A stretch of DNA of 64,000 bases, from assembly GCA_014804645.1 (NCBI GenBank), contig JAAUZI010000053.1:20774-84773 (forward strand). The letters are read 5' to 3'. Origin of the DNA: Lachnospiraceae bacterium (GTDB lineage: Bacteria > Bacillota > Clostridia > Lachnospirales > Lachnospiraceae). The notes under the pieces are model-generated. The model was given only the letters and a program-made list of their open reading frames with translations, was not told the origin of the DNA and searched no databases. A program made the position numbers and the translations under genes. Of the stretch, positions 27,446-37,140 are shown one piece after another. The first letter of the stretch is position 1, and each line of letters opens with the position of its first letter.

Positions 27446-28492
27446 TTACTTGTCAATTCCATCATGGACAAACATGGCGTCCCCAAAACTGAAAAAACGG
27501 TATCGCTCTCTGACAGCCTCCGCATAGGCCGCCAGCACCCGCTCCCGCCCTGCCAGCGCGCTGACCAGCATCACCAGCGTAGACTGTGGCAGATGAAAAT
27601 TGGTAATCAGGCAGTCCAGCACCTTAAACCGATACCCAGGATAGATAAATATTTCCGTGTTGCCACAGCCCGGCCGCACCACGCCGTTTTCGTCCGCGGT
27701 GCTCTCCAGCGTCCGGCAGCTGGTGGTTCCCACGCAGATGATCCGGCCGCCCGCTGCCTTGGCGGTATTGATTTGGGCCGCCGCCTCCTGAGTGACCTGA
27801 TAGTACTCCGAGTGCATGTGATGCTCCAGCACATTCTCCTCCTTAACAGGCCGAAATGTGCCCAGTCCTACATGTAGAGTCACATAGACCACTTGCACGC
27901 CCATCTCCTCGATCTGTCTCAGCAGCTCACAGGTAAAATGCAGCCCCGCCGTAGGAGCCGCCGCCGAGCCTTCATATCTGGCATAGACGGTCTGGTAACG
28001 GTTTTTGTCCTGCAGCTTGTGAGTGATATAGGGCGGCAGAGGCATCTCTCCCAGCCGGTCCAGCACCTCCTCCCAGATACCCTGGTAGAAAAAGCGGATC
28101 AGCCGATTGCCTTCCTCCACAGTCTCCAACACCTGCGCCCTCAGCAGACCGTCTCCAAACACCAGATATGTGCCGGGCTTACATTTTTTGCCGGGCTTTA
28201 CAAGGGTCTCCCACACGTCCCCCTCCCGACGTTTCAACAGCAGCACCTCCACATGCGCTCCGGTGCCCTCCCGCTGTCCCAGCAGACGGGCGGGAATCAC
28301 CTTGGTATTGTTCAGCACCAGACAGTCCCCGGGCCGCAGATAGCGAGTGATATTATGAAAAATCTCATTCTTAAGCTGGCCGGTATTTTTGTCCAGCAAC
28401 AGCAGCCGGGAGGCAGAGCGGTCCTCCAGAGGGTCCTGCGCGATCAACTCCTGGGGCAGATCAAAATCAAAATCCGTTTTCTTAAGTTCCAT
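27446..28492 (-). CDS. queA: S-adenosylmethionine:tRNA ribosyltransferase-isomerase
   Basis: This enzyme transfers the ribosyl part of SAM to preQ1 in tRNA, making epoxyqueuosine in the wobble position of GUN-anticodon tRNAs. It has 348 residues. Family motifs are [44 protein letters not shown], and [12 protein letters not shown]. Also present is [12 protein letters not shown]. The ATG at 28490-28492 (MELKKTDF) has GGAG six bases upstream and is preferred to 28504. It follows the M18 aminopeptidase gene closely. Other queuosine genes are not in the window. Confidence 0.95.
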   Translation of the reverse strand: MELKKTDFDFDLPQELIAQDPLEDRSASRLLLLDKNTGQLKNEIFHNITRYLRPGDCLVLNNTKVIPARLLGQREGTGAHVEVLLLKRREGDVWETLVKPGKKCKPGTYLVFGDGLLRAQVLETVEEGNRLIRFFYQGIWEEVLDRLGEMPLPPYITHKLQDKNRYQTVYARYEGSAAAPTAGLHFTCELLRQIEEMGVQVVYVTLHVGLGTFRPVKEENVLEHHMHSEYYQVTQEAAAQINTAKAAGGRIICVGTTSCRTLESTADENGVVRPGCGNTEIFIYPGYRFKVLDCLITNFHLPQSTLVMLVSALAGRERVLAAYAEAVRERYRFFSFGDAMFVHDGIDK

Positions 28493-28541
28493 GGCCTTCT
28501 CCATGCCGCCGGAAAATAGGATGTCCCCGGCGGCCTGTCAT

Positions 28542-29969
28542 TTACATAGTCACATTCTCCGCAAACGCCTTATAGCCTCTGTAGGCTTCATAGACGTCCG
28601 CCTTGCTGGTAGCCTCCCACGGCGCATGCATATTCAGCACCGGCACACCGCTGTCAATGACGTTCATACCGTAGAGAGCCAGAATATAGGCGATTGTTCC
28701 GCCTCCGCCCACATCCACCTTTCCAAGCTCCGCAGTCTGCCACTGTACTTTTCCCTCATCCATGACTTTGCGCAGATGGGCCACATACTCTGCATTGGCG
28801 TCGTTGGAGCCGGATTTTCCTCTGGCGCCGGTGAACTTGTTGAACACCATGCCGCCGCCCAGAAAAGCCGCATTCTGCAGCTCAAAACAGCTCCTGTAGC
28901 CCGGGTCAAACGCCGCGCTCACATCAGAGGAGAGCATTGCGCTGCGGGACAGACATCTGCGCATGCTAAGCTCACTGTATTCCCCTGCCAGATTCATCAG
29001 TTCCGCCACTGCATTTTCAAAAAATCTGGACTGCATGCCCGTTGCGCCCACGGAGCCGATCTCCTCCTTGTCCACCAAAATACAGCACACCGTTCTGTCC
29101 GGATTCTTTATATCCAACATGGCTTTTAGGGATGTAAAAGCACAAACCCTGTCATCCTGTCCATAGGCCAATATCATGCTGCGGTCAAATCCCGCCTCCC
29201 GGGCCTTGCCCGCGGGCACCACCTCCAACTCTGCGGAGATCAGATCATCCTCCCCGATGTCATAGGTCTCCCGAAGAATGTCCAGCACCCCTGACTTAAC
29301 CAGATTTTTGGCTTTTTTCTTGCCCTCGTCCGTCTCCTTCTCCTCCTGTCCCAAGATCAAAGGCTTGGTGCCGGCGATCAGGTCCAGCGCCTCCCCCTCG
29401 ATGACCTTGGCGGCTTTTTTCTCCAGCTGCTGCCCGGCCAGATGAATCAGCAGATCGGACACAAAAAATACGGGATCATCCTCATTTTCCCCGATATTCA
29501 GCTCCACAGTGGTGCCATCCTTCTTGACCACCACACCGTGAATGGCCAGGGGCAGAGTCACCCACTGATATTTTTTTACCCCCCCGTAATAGTGCGTGTC
29601 CATATAGGCAAAGGTGTGGTCGATATCCTCAAACAGAGGGTTCTGCTTGACGTCCAGCCTGGGGCTGTCAATATGGGCGCCCAGAATGTTCATGCCCTCC
29701 TCAAAGGGTTTCTTGCCGATGCGGAATATGGCGATGGATTTGTTCATCCACACGCTGTACACCTTGTCGCCCTTTTTCAGAGGCTCACCGGCCTTTATCA
29801 AAGCCTCCAGCTCCCGGTAGCCCTCCTCTTCGATCATGTTGACAATGGTGTCAATACATTCCCGCTCCGTCTTTCCCTGATCCAGGAATTCCCTGTATTC
29901 CCTGCTCAGTTTCTCCAGCTTTTTCAGCTGCTTCTCGTCATAGTTTTCCCATGCACACGGTTTTAACAT
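28542..29969 (-). CDS. M18 family aminopeptidase
   Basis: A zinc metallo-aminopeptidase of 475 residues, of the family that removes acidic or neutral N-terminal residues in the cytoplasm. Metal-ligand motifs are seen: NILGAHIDSPRLDVK, VDKEEIGSVGATGMQSRF with the catalytic glutamate, SSDVSAAFDPGY, and NMHAPWEATSKAD near the end. The ATG at 29967-29969 follows TAATAGGAGGGAGAAAA; the longer frame runs into the R1 element. It lies between pheT and queA. It is related to the ApeA/LAP4 group; substrate preference cannot be read from the sequence. Confidence 0.92.
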   Translation of the reverse strand: MLKPCAWENYDEKQLKKLEKLSREYREFLDQGKTERECIDTIVNMIEEEGYRELEALIKAGEPLKKGDKVYSVWMNKSIAIFRIGKKPFEEGMNILGAHIDSPRLDVKQNPLFEDIDHTFAYMDTHYYGGVKKYQWVTLPLAIHGVVVKKDGTTVELNIGENEDDPVFFVSDLLIHLAGQQLEKKAAKVIEGEALDLIAGTKPLILGQEEKETDEGKKKAKNLVKSGVLDILRETYDIGEDDLISAELEVVPAGKAREAGFDRSMILAYGQDDRVCAFTSLKAMLDIKNPDRTVCCILVDKEEIGSVGATGMQSRFFENAVAELMNLAGEYSELSMRRCLSRSAMLSSDVSAAFDPGYRSCFELQNAAFLGGGMVFNKFTGARGKSGSNDANAEYVAHLRKVMDEGKVQWQTAELGKVDVGGGGTIAYILALYGMNVIDSGVPVLNMHAPWEATSKADVYEAYRGYKAFAENVTM

Positions 29970-29984
29970 TTTTCTCCCTCCTAT

Positions 29985-30120
29985 TAAGAGTTCCACATAT
30001 CCCCTGCAAGCGCACAAAGCCAGTGAACAACATCCGGCTGCTTGAGCATCCGGATATTGTTCAGTGCGCTTTCCGGGAATATGCTGTTTTGAGGATCACC
30101 CGATCCTCGGTTCCACATAT
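29985..30120 (-). repeat. R1 hairpin element, full copy with duplicated end
   Basis: On the minus strand it begins just after the pheT stop with ATATGTGGAACC and a mini-hairpin GAGGATC-GGGT-GATCCTC. The main element follows: AACAGCATATTCCC, an inner 13-bp arm pair GAACAATATCCGG/CCGGATGTTGTTC (one G-U), and ATATGTGGAACTCTTAATAGGAGG. It is nearly collinear with the 14271-14388 copy, with paired substitutions in the arms. The end sequence GGGGATATGTGGAAC occurs twice, suggesting two overlapping copies. Confidence 0.8.
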
Positions 30121-30123
30121 CCC

Positions 30124-32544
30124 CTAACTTCTGAGTTCAATATCCAACTGGTTTTTCAAGTTCTTCAATATCTTTTTCACAAAACGGTCCACTGCATCCG
30201 GCTCAAACGCCTCCTCACCGGGCCTGAACTCCACGGTGAATGCCATACTCTTTTTGCCCTCCGCAATCTGGCCGCCCTCGTAGACGTCAAACAGCTGGAT
30301 ATCCTTGATATACTGGCAGGAATGGCGGATAACCTCCTCCACCTGCCCGCAGGTCACTTCTCTGTCCATCACCAGCGCCAGATCCCGGCTTTCCTCCGGG
30401 AATTTTGACAGAGGGGTAAAGCTGGCCTGTCTGTCATATGCCTCCGCCAGTCTGCGCAGATCCAGCTCTAACACATAGGCGTCTGTGCGCAGATCCAACT
30501 TCTCCGCCACCTCATAGGCCACCTTTCCCATACAACCAATCTGTGTGCCCTCAAAATAGATACCGGCACACTGATAGGGATGGAGGTAGGGCCTGGTGTC
30601 AGGGATATATCCAAACTGCAAAAACAGTGTGTCCGCCACTTTTTCCGCCATACCCTTCAGGGTAAAGAAACTTTCCCCGGCTCCAAAGATACCGATACAC
30701 AGCGACTCTCGCTCCTCCGGATACTCGGTGAGAGGCAGGGACTTGGGAATGAACACCTTGGCGCTCTCAAACAGCCTGCCCTCCAGATTTCCCTTTTTCT
30801 GGTTCCGTGATATGGCGTTTAACATGGAGGGCACCAATGTGGTCCGCATCAGAGACAGTTCCTCGTTGATCGGATTCAAAATGCGGATAGCCTGGCGCTG
30901 GGGGGCATCCTGAGGCAAGCGCAGCAAATCCAGATCCGAGGGAGAGAAAAAGCTGTAGTGGATACACTCATAAGCGCCGATGCTGCACAACGCTCTCTTG
31001 AGTTTCATCTCTTTTTTCATGCTCTGAGGCAGACCGCCCATGGTCACCTTGGCCTCCGGCATAAAAGCGGGAATCACATGGTCATAACCATACATACGGA
31101 TCACTTCCTCCGCCACATCCGGGTATGAATCCATATCCTCACGATAGGCGGGCACCTGCAGTGTCAACTCGTCCCCGTCCATTGACGGAGCGAAATCCAG
31201 ATTCTTCATGATCCGCAGGATTTCCTCACTGGGCACATCAATTCCCAGCACATCCTCCACCTTCCGGACGCTGACCTTCATCTCCCTGGGTTCTATGCTG
31301 TTACCGGTGTTCACATCCACATGCGTGGAGGACACCCGGCCGCAGCCCAGCTCCTGAATCAAGTGCAGCGCACGCTCCATGGCATGTACTGTGGAATACT
31401 CATCCACGCCCTTCTCATACTTGGCGCTGGCATCTGTGCGCTTGCCCAGAGAGCGGGAAGTCTTACGGATATTGTCCCTGGCAAATTTTGCGGACTCAAA
31501 CAGCACCTCTGTAGTGCTCTCCCGTATCTCAGAGTTCAGGCCACCCATGACTCCCGCTAGGGCCACCGGCTTGACGCCGTCACAGATCACCAGATTGTTG
31601 GGACTTAAGGTATACTCCTGACCGTCTAGGGTCGTGATCTTCTCCTCCTGGTTCGCACGGCGTACCCGGATGGCATTGCCCTCCAAATAATCACAGTCGA
31701 AAGCATGCATGGGCTGTCCCATCTCCAGCATAACATAGTTGGTAATGTCCACAATATTAGAAATGGCGTCCTGACCGATCAGGGCCAGCCGACGTCTCAT
31801 CCACAGCGGCGACTCTCCTATTTTCACATCATAAACATAATGGCCGATATACCGGGGGCACAAATCCGGAGCGTCCACCGTCACGGTAAAGCCTTCCTTC
31901 TGAACCTCTGTGGCCGTGTAGTCCAGAGCGGGCATATGGAATTCCTTGTCCAGCACCGCCGCCACCTCTCTGGCGATTCCTACAATACTCTGGCAGTCCG
32001 GGCGGTTGGCCGTGATGGAAATATCAAAAATCCAGTCGTCCAGTCCCAGAATGGGTTTTACATCCACACCCACCTCCGTATCCTGAGGCAGCTCCAGCAG
32101 GCCGTTGTAGCCCGCTCCGGGAAACATATTTTCGCCCACGCCCAGTTCCACGCCGGAACACAGCATGCCCTCAGACTCGTATCCTCTCAGTTTTCCTTTC
32201 TTGATGGTCATGGTTCCTTCCACTGTCTTGTGGTCCTTGGCCGTCATATATACAGTGGCCCCCACCAGAGCCACAGGGTACTTGCCCCCGGCCCGCACAT
32301 TGTCCGCGCCGCAGCATATCTGAAAGGTGCCGTGGCTGCCGGCATTCACCTGACACACGTGCAGATGGGTTTCGGGAATAGGCTCGCAGGTCTCCACCAG
32401 TCCTGTCACCACATTGCTGATCTCGGCTCCCACCTCCTGCAGCTCCTCCACCTCAAAACCACAGGAAAACAGCTTTTCCTCCAGCACTTGGGGCGTCACA
32501 TCAATCTCCACATAATCCTTTAACCAGCTCAAAGGTACTAACAT
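30124..32544 (-). CDS. pheT: Phenylalanyl-tRNA synthetase, beta subunit
   Basis: The beta subunit of the heterotetrameric enzyme that charges tRNA-Phe. It has 806 residues. It carries an N-terminal tRNA-binding (EMAP-like) domain at about 40-150 (VVTGLVETCEPIPETHLHVC). The B3/B4 editing domain, the B5 domain (VSVRKVEDVLGIDV), a class II-like catalytic fold, and a C-terminal FDX-ACB domain (KFPEESRDLALVMDREV) follow. The start has TAATGGAGGGATAATAG upstream. It follows pheS in an operon controlled by the T-box, with an R1 hairpin between the two genes. Confidence 0.97.
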   Translation of the reverse strand: MLVPLSWLKDYVEIDVTPQVLEEKLFSCGFEVEELQEVGAEISNVVTGLVETCEPIPETHLHVCQVNAGSHGTFQICCGADNVRAGGKYPVALVGATVYMTAKDHKTVEGTMTIKKGKLRGYESEGMLCSGVELGVGENMFPGAGYNGLLELPQDTEVGVDVKPILGLDDWIFDISITANRPDCQSIVGIAREVAAVLDKEFHMPALDYTATEVQKEGFTVTVDAPDLCPRYIGHYVYDVKIGESPLWMRRRLALIGQDAISNIVDITNYVMLEMGQPMHAFDCDYLEGNAIRVRRANQEEKITTLDGQEYTLSPNNLVICDGVKPVALAGVMGGLNSEIRESTTEVLFESAKFARDNIRKTSRSLGKRTDASAKYEKGVDEYSTVHAMERALHLIQELGCGRVSSTHVDVNTGNSIEPREMKVSVRKVEDVLGIDVPSEEILRIMKNLDFAPSMDGDELTLQVPAYREDMDSYPDVAEEVIRMYGYDHVIPAFMPEAKVTMGGLPQSMKKEMKLKRALCSIGAYECIHYSFFSPSDLDLLRLPQDAPQRQAIRILNPINEELSLMRTTLVPSMLNAISRNQKKGNLEGRLFESAKVFIPKSLPLTEYPEERESLCIGIFGAGESFFTLKGMAEKVADTLFLQFGYIPDTRPYLHPYQCAGIYFEGTQIGCMGKVAYEVAEKLDLRTDAYVLELDLRRLAEAYDRQASFTPLSKFPEESRDLALVMDREVTCGQVEEVIRHSCQYIKDIQLFDVYEGGQIAEGKKSMAFTVEFRPGEEAFEPDAVDRFVKKILKNLKNQLDIELRS

Positions 32545-32560
32545 ATCTATTATCCCTCCA

Positions 32561-32664
32561 TTATAAGTTCCGCATACGCCCTGCCGGCACCAATTTCAGC
32601 AGAGTAATTTCAGGCCGCAAGCGTCCGGAAATTCTCTGGGTGCTGCCCGGGCATATGCTGTTTT
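32561..32664 (-). repeat. R1 hairpin element between pheS and pheT
   Basis: On the minus strand it reads AAAACAGCATATGCCCGGGCAG, inner arms AGAGAATTTCCGG and CCTGAAATTACTCT with apical ACGCTTGCGG, then GAAATTGGTGCCGG. It ends ATGCGGAACTTATAATGGAGG, next to pheT. The inner arms resemble the copy at 42201-42323. Confidence 0.75.
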
Positions 32665-32672
32665 CTATAATC

Positions 32673-33707
32673 TTAATTGTCGTCAATCTGCTCCAACACT
32701 CGCAGATCCGACTCAAACAGCAGCTTAATATTGTTGATGCCGTATTTTAACATAGCAATACGCTCCAGACCGACTCCGAAAGCCAGACCGCTGTACTGCT
32801 CCGAGTCGATACCGCAGTTTTCCAGCACCTTCTTGTTCACTATGCCCGCGCCCAGAATCTCAATCCAGCCCGTGCCCTTACATAGCTTACAGCCTTTGCC
32901 GCCGCAGGCAAAACAACTCACGTCCACCTCCACGGAAGGCTCTGTGAAGGGGAAGTAGGAGGGACGCAGCCGGGTGGTTGTCTCCTCCCCGAAAATCTCT
33001 TTCACAAAATTATCTAACATGCCCTTCAGATCGCAGAGGGTAATCCTCTTGTCCACCACCAGCCCTTCCATCTGATGAAACATGGGGGAATGAGTAGCGT
33101 CGTCATCGGAGCGGAACACCTTACCCGGTGCGGCAATGATCTTGATGGGAGGCTTTTTCTTCTCCATGGTATGGATCTGGGCCGCACTGGTCTGGGTAGC
33201 CAGCAGAAACTCCGGGGACAGATAAAAGGTGTCCTGCATATCCCTGGCCGGGTGATCCTGGGGCGTGTTCAACGCCGTAAAATTATAGTAATCGGTCTCA
33301 ATCTCTCTGGTCTGGGCCACCTCAAAACCCATACCCACAAAAATGTCCATGAGCTGATTGCGGATCTGAGTGACGGGATGCAGGTTGCCTGTGCCCACGC
33401 CCTGAGCAGGCATGGTGATATCAATGCGCTCGGATTCATAGCGCCGCTGCAGCTCCCTCTCCTTCATCTTCTCATCCAGCTCCATAAAACGCTGCTGCGC
33501 CCACTCCTTCAACTCGTTGACGCTCTTGCCAAAGCTGGCCCGCTCCTCGGGAGCGATACTCTTCATCTCTTTCATCAGCTGGCCGATCTTGCCGGTCTTG
33601 GAATCCAAAAACTGCTTGCGGAGTTCAAACGCCTCCGCCCTGGAGCTGGCCCGCTCCTTCATGCCGTCCAGGATCTCTTGTTTGATGTTCGCTAATCTGT
33701 CATTCAT
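32673..33707 (-). CDS. pheS: Phenylalanyl-tRNA synthetase, alpha subunit
   Basis: The catalytic alpha subunit, 344 residues. An N-terminal coiled coil (about 1-90) binds tRNA. The class II core shows [39 protein letters not shown] (motif 2), a Cys-rich [17 protein letters not shown] insertion, and the motif 3 [17 protein letters not shown]. Of the two candidate ATGs, the one at 33705-33707 is preferred because GGAGG lies eight bases upstream. The ATG at 33713 is only two bases from it. The gene is preceded by an R1 element and a T-box leader. Confidence 0.97.
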   Translation of the reverse strand: MNDRLANIKQEILDGMKERASSRAEAFELRKQFLDSKTGKIGQLMKEMKSIAPEERASFGKSVNELKEWAQQRFMELDEKMKERELQRRYESERIDITMPAQGVGTGNLHPVTQIRNQLMDIFVGMGFEVAQTREIETDYYNFTALNTPQDHPARDMQDTFYLSPEFLLATQTSAAQIHTMEKKKPPIKIIAAPGKVFRSDDDATHSPMFHQMEGLVVDKRITLCDLKGMLDNFVKEIFGEETTTRLRPSYFPFTEPSVEVDVSCFACGGKGCKLCKGTGWIEILGAGIVNKKVLENCGIDSEQYSGLAFGVGLERIAMLKYGINNIKLLFESDLRVLEQIDDN

Positions 33708-33723
33708 GACCATGTCCTCCTAT

Positions 33724-33853
33724 TTGAGTTCCGCATATACCCGGACAGTACACATTGCCCAAGATCAATATCTGGCCGCTTGGACGTCCAGATATCGATC
33801 TGTGCACTGTCCGGGTATATGCTGTTTTGAGGTTCTTTTAGAACCTCTATTCC
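33724..33853 (-). repeat. R1 hairpin element between the T-box terminator and pheS
   Basis: On the minus strand GCGGAATA and the mini-hairpin GAGGTTCT-AAA-AGAACCTC (33829-33847) come first. AACAGCATATACCCGGACAG follows, then inner 13-nt arms GATCGATATCTGG/CCAGATATTGATC (one G-U) and ATATGCGGAACTCAAATAGGAGG before pheS. The closing stem CATATACCCGGACAGT/ACTGTCCGGGTATATG is 16 bp and perfect. Confidence 0.8.
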
Positions 33854-33855
33854 GC

Positions 33856-34139
33856 AAAAAAATCCCATGCACAGTCTCCTGCGCATGGGACGAAATTGCT
33901 CTCCGCGGTACCACCCATGTTCCCCATCCATTATGAATGGGACTCTCCATTGCTCTTAACGCCCGCCCTGCGTCCAAGGCTACCGCCCTCCGTCTTCCGG
34001 CAAGGTTTCACCTCGGCAGCTCCGGTGGGAAATTCATGCAGTCATCTGAACGCAAGGGGACTTACAGCCGGTGGTCTCCTCTCTCTGTGCGGAAATGACG
34101 CACTACTGTGCACCTTCATCGCCTTTGGGATTTCTCGTT
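33856..34139 (-). promoter_or_regulatory. T-box riboswitch (tRNA-Phe) controlling pheST
   Basis: The leader contains the T-box core GGGTGGTACCGCG (complement of 33904-33916), which pairs with the acceptor end of uncharged tRNA. It is followed by the terminator stem TCCCATGCGCAGG/CTGTGCATGGGA and a run of seven T (33856-33862). Upstream, a long stem I lies around 33960-34120. A plausible phenylalanine specifier TTC is at 34029-34031 in GAATTTCCCACC. Uncharged tRNA-Phe would stabilise the antiterminator and allow pheST transcription. Confidence 0.9.
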
Positions 34140-34145
34140 GTGACT

Positions 34146-34174
34146 ATTTTAGTGTCTTCACCGGAAAAAGTCAA
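34146..34174 (-). promoter_or_regulatory. Promoter of the pheST T-box leader
   Basis: On the minus strand TTGACT (34169-34174) and TAAAAT (34146-34151) are 17 bases apart, directly after the YihY gene stop region. Confidence 0.75.
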
Positions 34175-34188
34175 GATATTTTTGCAGA

Positions 34189-35046
34189 TCATTCCTCCAA
34201 ACTTTCCAACTGCCGTCCCCTGCGATCCACAAGCACCTTGTTCACCGGGTTGAAAAAGTTGTTCAGGTATGCGCCCACCAAAATGATATACATGCAAAAA
34301 TACATCCAGATCATGGCAATGATAATCAGGGAAAGACTGCCATATATACTGAAAGAACCGCTGAGATTCAGGTATATGGAAAATCCCCAGGAGAACACGC
34401 TCCACACCACCGCTGTAAAACTGGCCCCCGGTATCTGTTCCCGAAAGCGCAGCTTTTTGCTGGGCACATAGGTGTATATTACCGCAAACAGCAGTGTCAG
34501 CACCACCCATGAAAAGATGAAACGCAGATTCACAATCAGCGAAAACAGCACCTCCAGCTGGGGAATCTTGGCCAGCACCACATCCACCAGCTTGCTGCCC
34601 AGCACCATGATAACCAGGGAGATCACCGTGGCAATCAGCATAACCACCGTATAGAGGGCCGCCACAAAGCGCACCACAAAATAGTTGCGGCGCTCCTGTA
34701 CGTCATTGACTGCATTCAACCCCCGCATCAGCGCCAACAAGCCCTTGGCAGCAGTCCAGATCATGATTATTGCCGCCAGAGGCAGAATCGTGGACGCCCG
34801 CTGATATACATCCCTGATAAGTTCCGTCACCATGGGATCAATCTGATTCGGCGTCACCTCCGTTATGGCCTTGGTCAGGTTCTCCTCCGTCAACGGCGTA
34901 TAGGGAATCATGGTACAGATCACCATCAGCATGGGCACCAGGGACAAAAAGATAAAGAAAGCGGTGCTGGCCGCATAGGCACTGATATTCTTTTCACTCA
35001 TTTTTATGTTGAAATTCATGCCGATCTTAATCAGCTTTCGTATCAT
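34189..35046 (-). CDS. YihY/BrkB family membrane protein
   Basis: A 285-residue integral membrane protein with about six hydrophobic segments. AYAASTAFFIFLSLVPMLMV, near residue 30, is the family signature (aromatic/Ser-rich first helix). IWTAAKGLLALMRGLNAVND is the second conserved block. PGASFTAVVWSVFSWGFSIYL and the following helices close the domain. Despite older RNase BN annotations, this family is not a nuclease; its transport or envelope role is unsettled. The start has AAGGAG upstream. It lies between the SpoIID gene and pheST on the same strand. Confidence 0.88.
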   Translation of the reverse strand: MIRKLIKIGMNFNIKMSEKNISAYAASTAFFIFLSLVPMLMVICTMIPYTPLTEENLTKAITEVTPNQIDPMVTELIRDVYQRASTILPLAAIIMIWTAAKGLLALMRGLNAVNDVQERRNYFVVRFVAALYTVVMLIATVISLVIMVLGSKLVDVVLAKIPQLEVLFSLIVNLRFIFSWVVLTLLFAVIYTYVPSKKLRFREQIPGASFTAVVWSVFSWGFSIYLNLSGSFSIYGSLSLIIIAMIWMYFCMYIILVGAYLNNFFNPVNKVLVDRRGRQLESLEE

Positions 35047-35085
35047 AAGAACACTCCTTCACACCTTGCCGGACGTCTACAGGGG

Positions 35086-37095
35086 TCATTTTACACTGCA
35101 TTCGTTATAGAAAAACCGCAGGATATCCCCGGCGCTGTATCCCTCTGCCGCCATGGCTCGGGCGCCGTTCTGACTCATGCCCACACCGTGTCCAAAGCCG
35201 CCCCCTGTCAGATTATATCCTACCACAACCTCTCCCTCCCTGGCAATCTCTATTGTGAAAAACGCGCTGGGCAGCAGAGTGTTCATGGATACCTGGCTGC
35301 CGTCCTGCCGCTGCACTTTGGTCTCGCCGTCACACAATATATATCGGATATTATGCTCCGAAATCACTTTATATGTATCCCGGTCCGTCTCTATCAGCAA
35401 TTCGTCGGCCACGCCCCCCGCGCCCCGGGTGAGAATGACCAGATTGCGTATCTCCTTAAAATTTCCGATGGGGCGGCTCACATAGTTCTCCCCATCCCAG
35501 GTCAGCACCAGCTTGTCGTTGGACTCATAGCGGCTCTGCAGCTGCCGCCGTATTGTGTCAGTCTCCACCTTTTTCACTGTATAGCTCCAGCGATACCATC
35601 CCTCCCCGGACTCAAAATCTCCGGGATCGGTGCTGCGTATGGCCGCCGCAAAAACCTCCTCACTGGTCAGGTCCGGAGACTCCGCCGTCTCCGCCGCATT
35701 GCCCAGCACTGTGCGCATTGCCTCTCTGTTTAAATGTCTGGGAACAATATAGTCATAGTCGTCTGCGCTGTCGGTTTTCCACACATGAGCGTCGCTGCCG
35801 TAGCCCCATGAGGTGGAGTAATAGTAGGTCTCCGCCAGAGTCACTCCGTCCTCCCGCATAAGCAGCTGCCCGTAGGTGGCTTTCACCGCTTCCGTGGCCG
35901 CCTCCTGTTCCAAAATATTGTTGTATACCTGGTAGGAGGAACTGTCGTCCACGTGTGCCCCCAGCGTTTCATAACCGGCGTGAAGCATATGGGTGTAGGC
36001 GTAGGTCCGGGCACAGATTGCCTGGGCCATCAGCGCCTCCCGGGGATAGGACGCAGGCATCTCACTGGGCACTACGCTGTAGAGATATTCCTCCAGAGGA
36101 AGTTCGTTGATCAGTACCACGCCCCCCTGGGTCCACCACACCTCAAGGCTCCCCCGGTAGGCTGGTATGCCCTGGCTGCGGTGAACACTCTGCAGGATAA
36201 TCCTGCCGGTCCTGGCCGTGGGAGTCACCAGCAGCCTTGCCCCCCACTGGGCCGTCAGCTCTATACTCTCCCCCGCCGAGTAGCTTACAACAGTCTCCTG
36301 GGAATTCACGTCGTCCAGTACCTGCACCGTGTAGTCCGTGTCGCATGTAAGTTCCACGCGGTCGTGGTAGATTCCCTGATAGTCACTGTTTTTCAGCAGC
36401 ACCCGGATGTTCTCCATGACCTCCTCCCGGGCCAGCAGGATAGCGCATATCTGTCCGTCCTCCAGACAGAAATCCGCAAAGTCATAACCGATGCTTAGAT
36501 CTCTGTAGTCGGCGGTCTCCAGTTCCCGGTACAGCCGGTATCCCTGTACATCCTCCGCAAACTCCAGTCTCCCCTGCCCTTCCAGCCACACGCCGTCCTG
36601 ATCGGCCGCCAGCACTTTTCCGCTGGTTTTCTGTGACTTGACATACACCGCCGTGACCAGACCATCCGTCAGCTCCATATCTGCTACCTGTTCTCTGAGT
36701 CCCAGGAGCCACTGCGCAGTTCCCCAGTCTTCGTCCCCAAGTTTGCTCCACTCCTCTCGGCTGCCGTTCTGGAACTGTACAGCCCCCGGCTGTATATCTT
36801 CTCCCGCAGAGGCAACCGGCCACAACAGACGCTCTCCCTCTCCCGTAAAACACAGCAGCCCGTCGCCGTTCGCCTCCATGATCCAGACATTATGTAGCTG
36901 TTCTATCACCGGTATGTGTTCTTCCTCCCGACTGCTCTCCTGCGGCGGTTCCTCCTCCCTGCCACGCAGTCCCCGGAGCATACCTGCCACGATCAATATA
37001 AACAGCAGAAAAATTCCCAGCAGACAGATAAACGCCTTCAGCTGCATGCGCTGCGACCGATTCATTTCCTCCCAGATTTTTGGAAATCCCTTCAC
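35086..37095 (-). CDS. SpoIID/LytB-domain protein with membrane anchor
   Basis: A protein of about 669 residues. One N-terminal transmembrane segment (LKAFICLLGIFLLFILIVAGML) is followed by an acidic linker and beta-rich extracellular sequence. From about residue 330 the SpoIID domain is clear: LPLEEYLYSVVPSEMPASY, AQAICARTYAYTHM, and at the end GGFGHGVGMSQNGARAMA. SpoIID proteins are lytic transglycosylases that trim peptidoglycan, classically during engulfment; this longer form may be a vegetative relative. Start choice is open: GTG at 37095 or ATG at 37065, the latter directly behind GGGAGGAA. Its leader carries a probable structured RNA and terminator. Confidence 0.85.
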   Translation of the reverse strand: MKGFPKIWEEMNRSQRMQLKAFICLLGIFLLFILIVAGMLRGLRGREEEPPQESSREEEHIPVIEQLHNVWIMEANGDGLLCFTGEGERLLWPVASAGEDIQPGAVQFQNGSREEWSKLGDEDWGTAQWLLGLREQVADMELTDGLVTAVYVKSQKTSGKVLAADQDGVWLEGQGRLEFAEDVQGYRLYRELETADYRDLSIGYDFADFCLEDGQICAILLAREEVMENIRVLLKNSDYQGIYHDRVELTCDTDYTVQVLDDVNSQETVVSYSAGESIELTAQWGARLLVTPTARTGRIILQSVHRSQGIPAYRGSLEVWWTQGGVVLINELPLEEYLYSVVPSEMPASYPREALMAQAICARTYAYTHMLHAGYETLGAHVDDSSSYQVYNNILEQEAATEAVKATYGQLLMREDGVTLAETYYYSTSWGYGSDAHVWKTDSADDYDYIVPRHLNREAMRTVLGNAAETAESPDLTSEEVFAAAIRSTDPGDFESGEGWYRWSYTVKKVETDTIRRQLQSRYESNDKLVLTWDGENYVSRPIGNFKEIRNLVILTRGAGGVADELLIETDRDTYKVISEHNIRYILCDGETKVQRQDGSQVSMNTLLPSAFFTIEIAREGEVVVGYNLTGGGFGHGVGMSQNGARAMAAEGYSAGDILRFFYNECSVK

Positions 37096-37140
37096 TCCCT
37101 CGTTTACCCCCAGACTGCGATTTTCTTTTTCACATATATA

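Noticed and set aside
27358..27525. N-terminal extension of the PilZ protein to 167 residues
   Set aside because: The extension overlaps queA and the strong ribosome site belongs to the ATG at 27357; the PilZ motifs lie in the usual place from that start.
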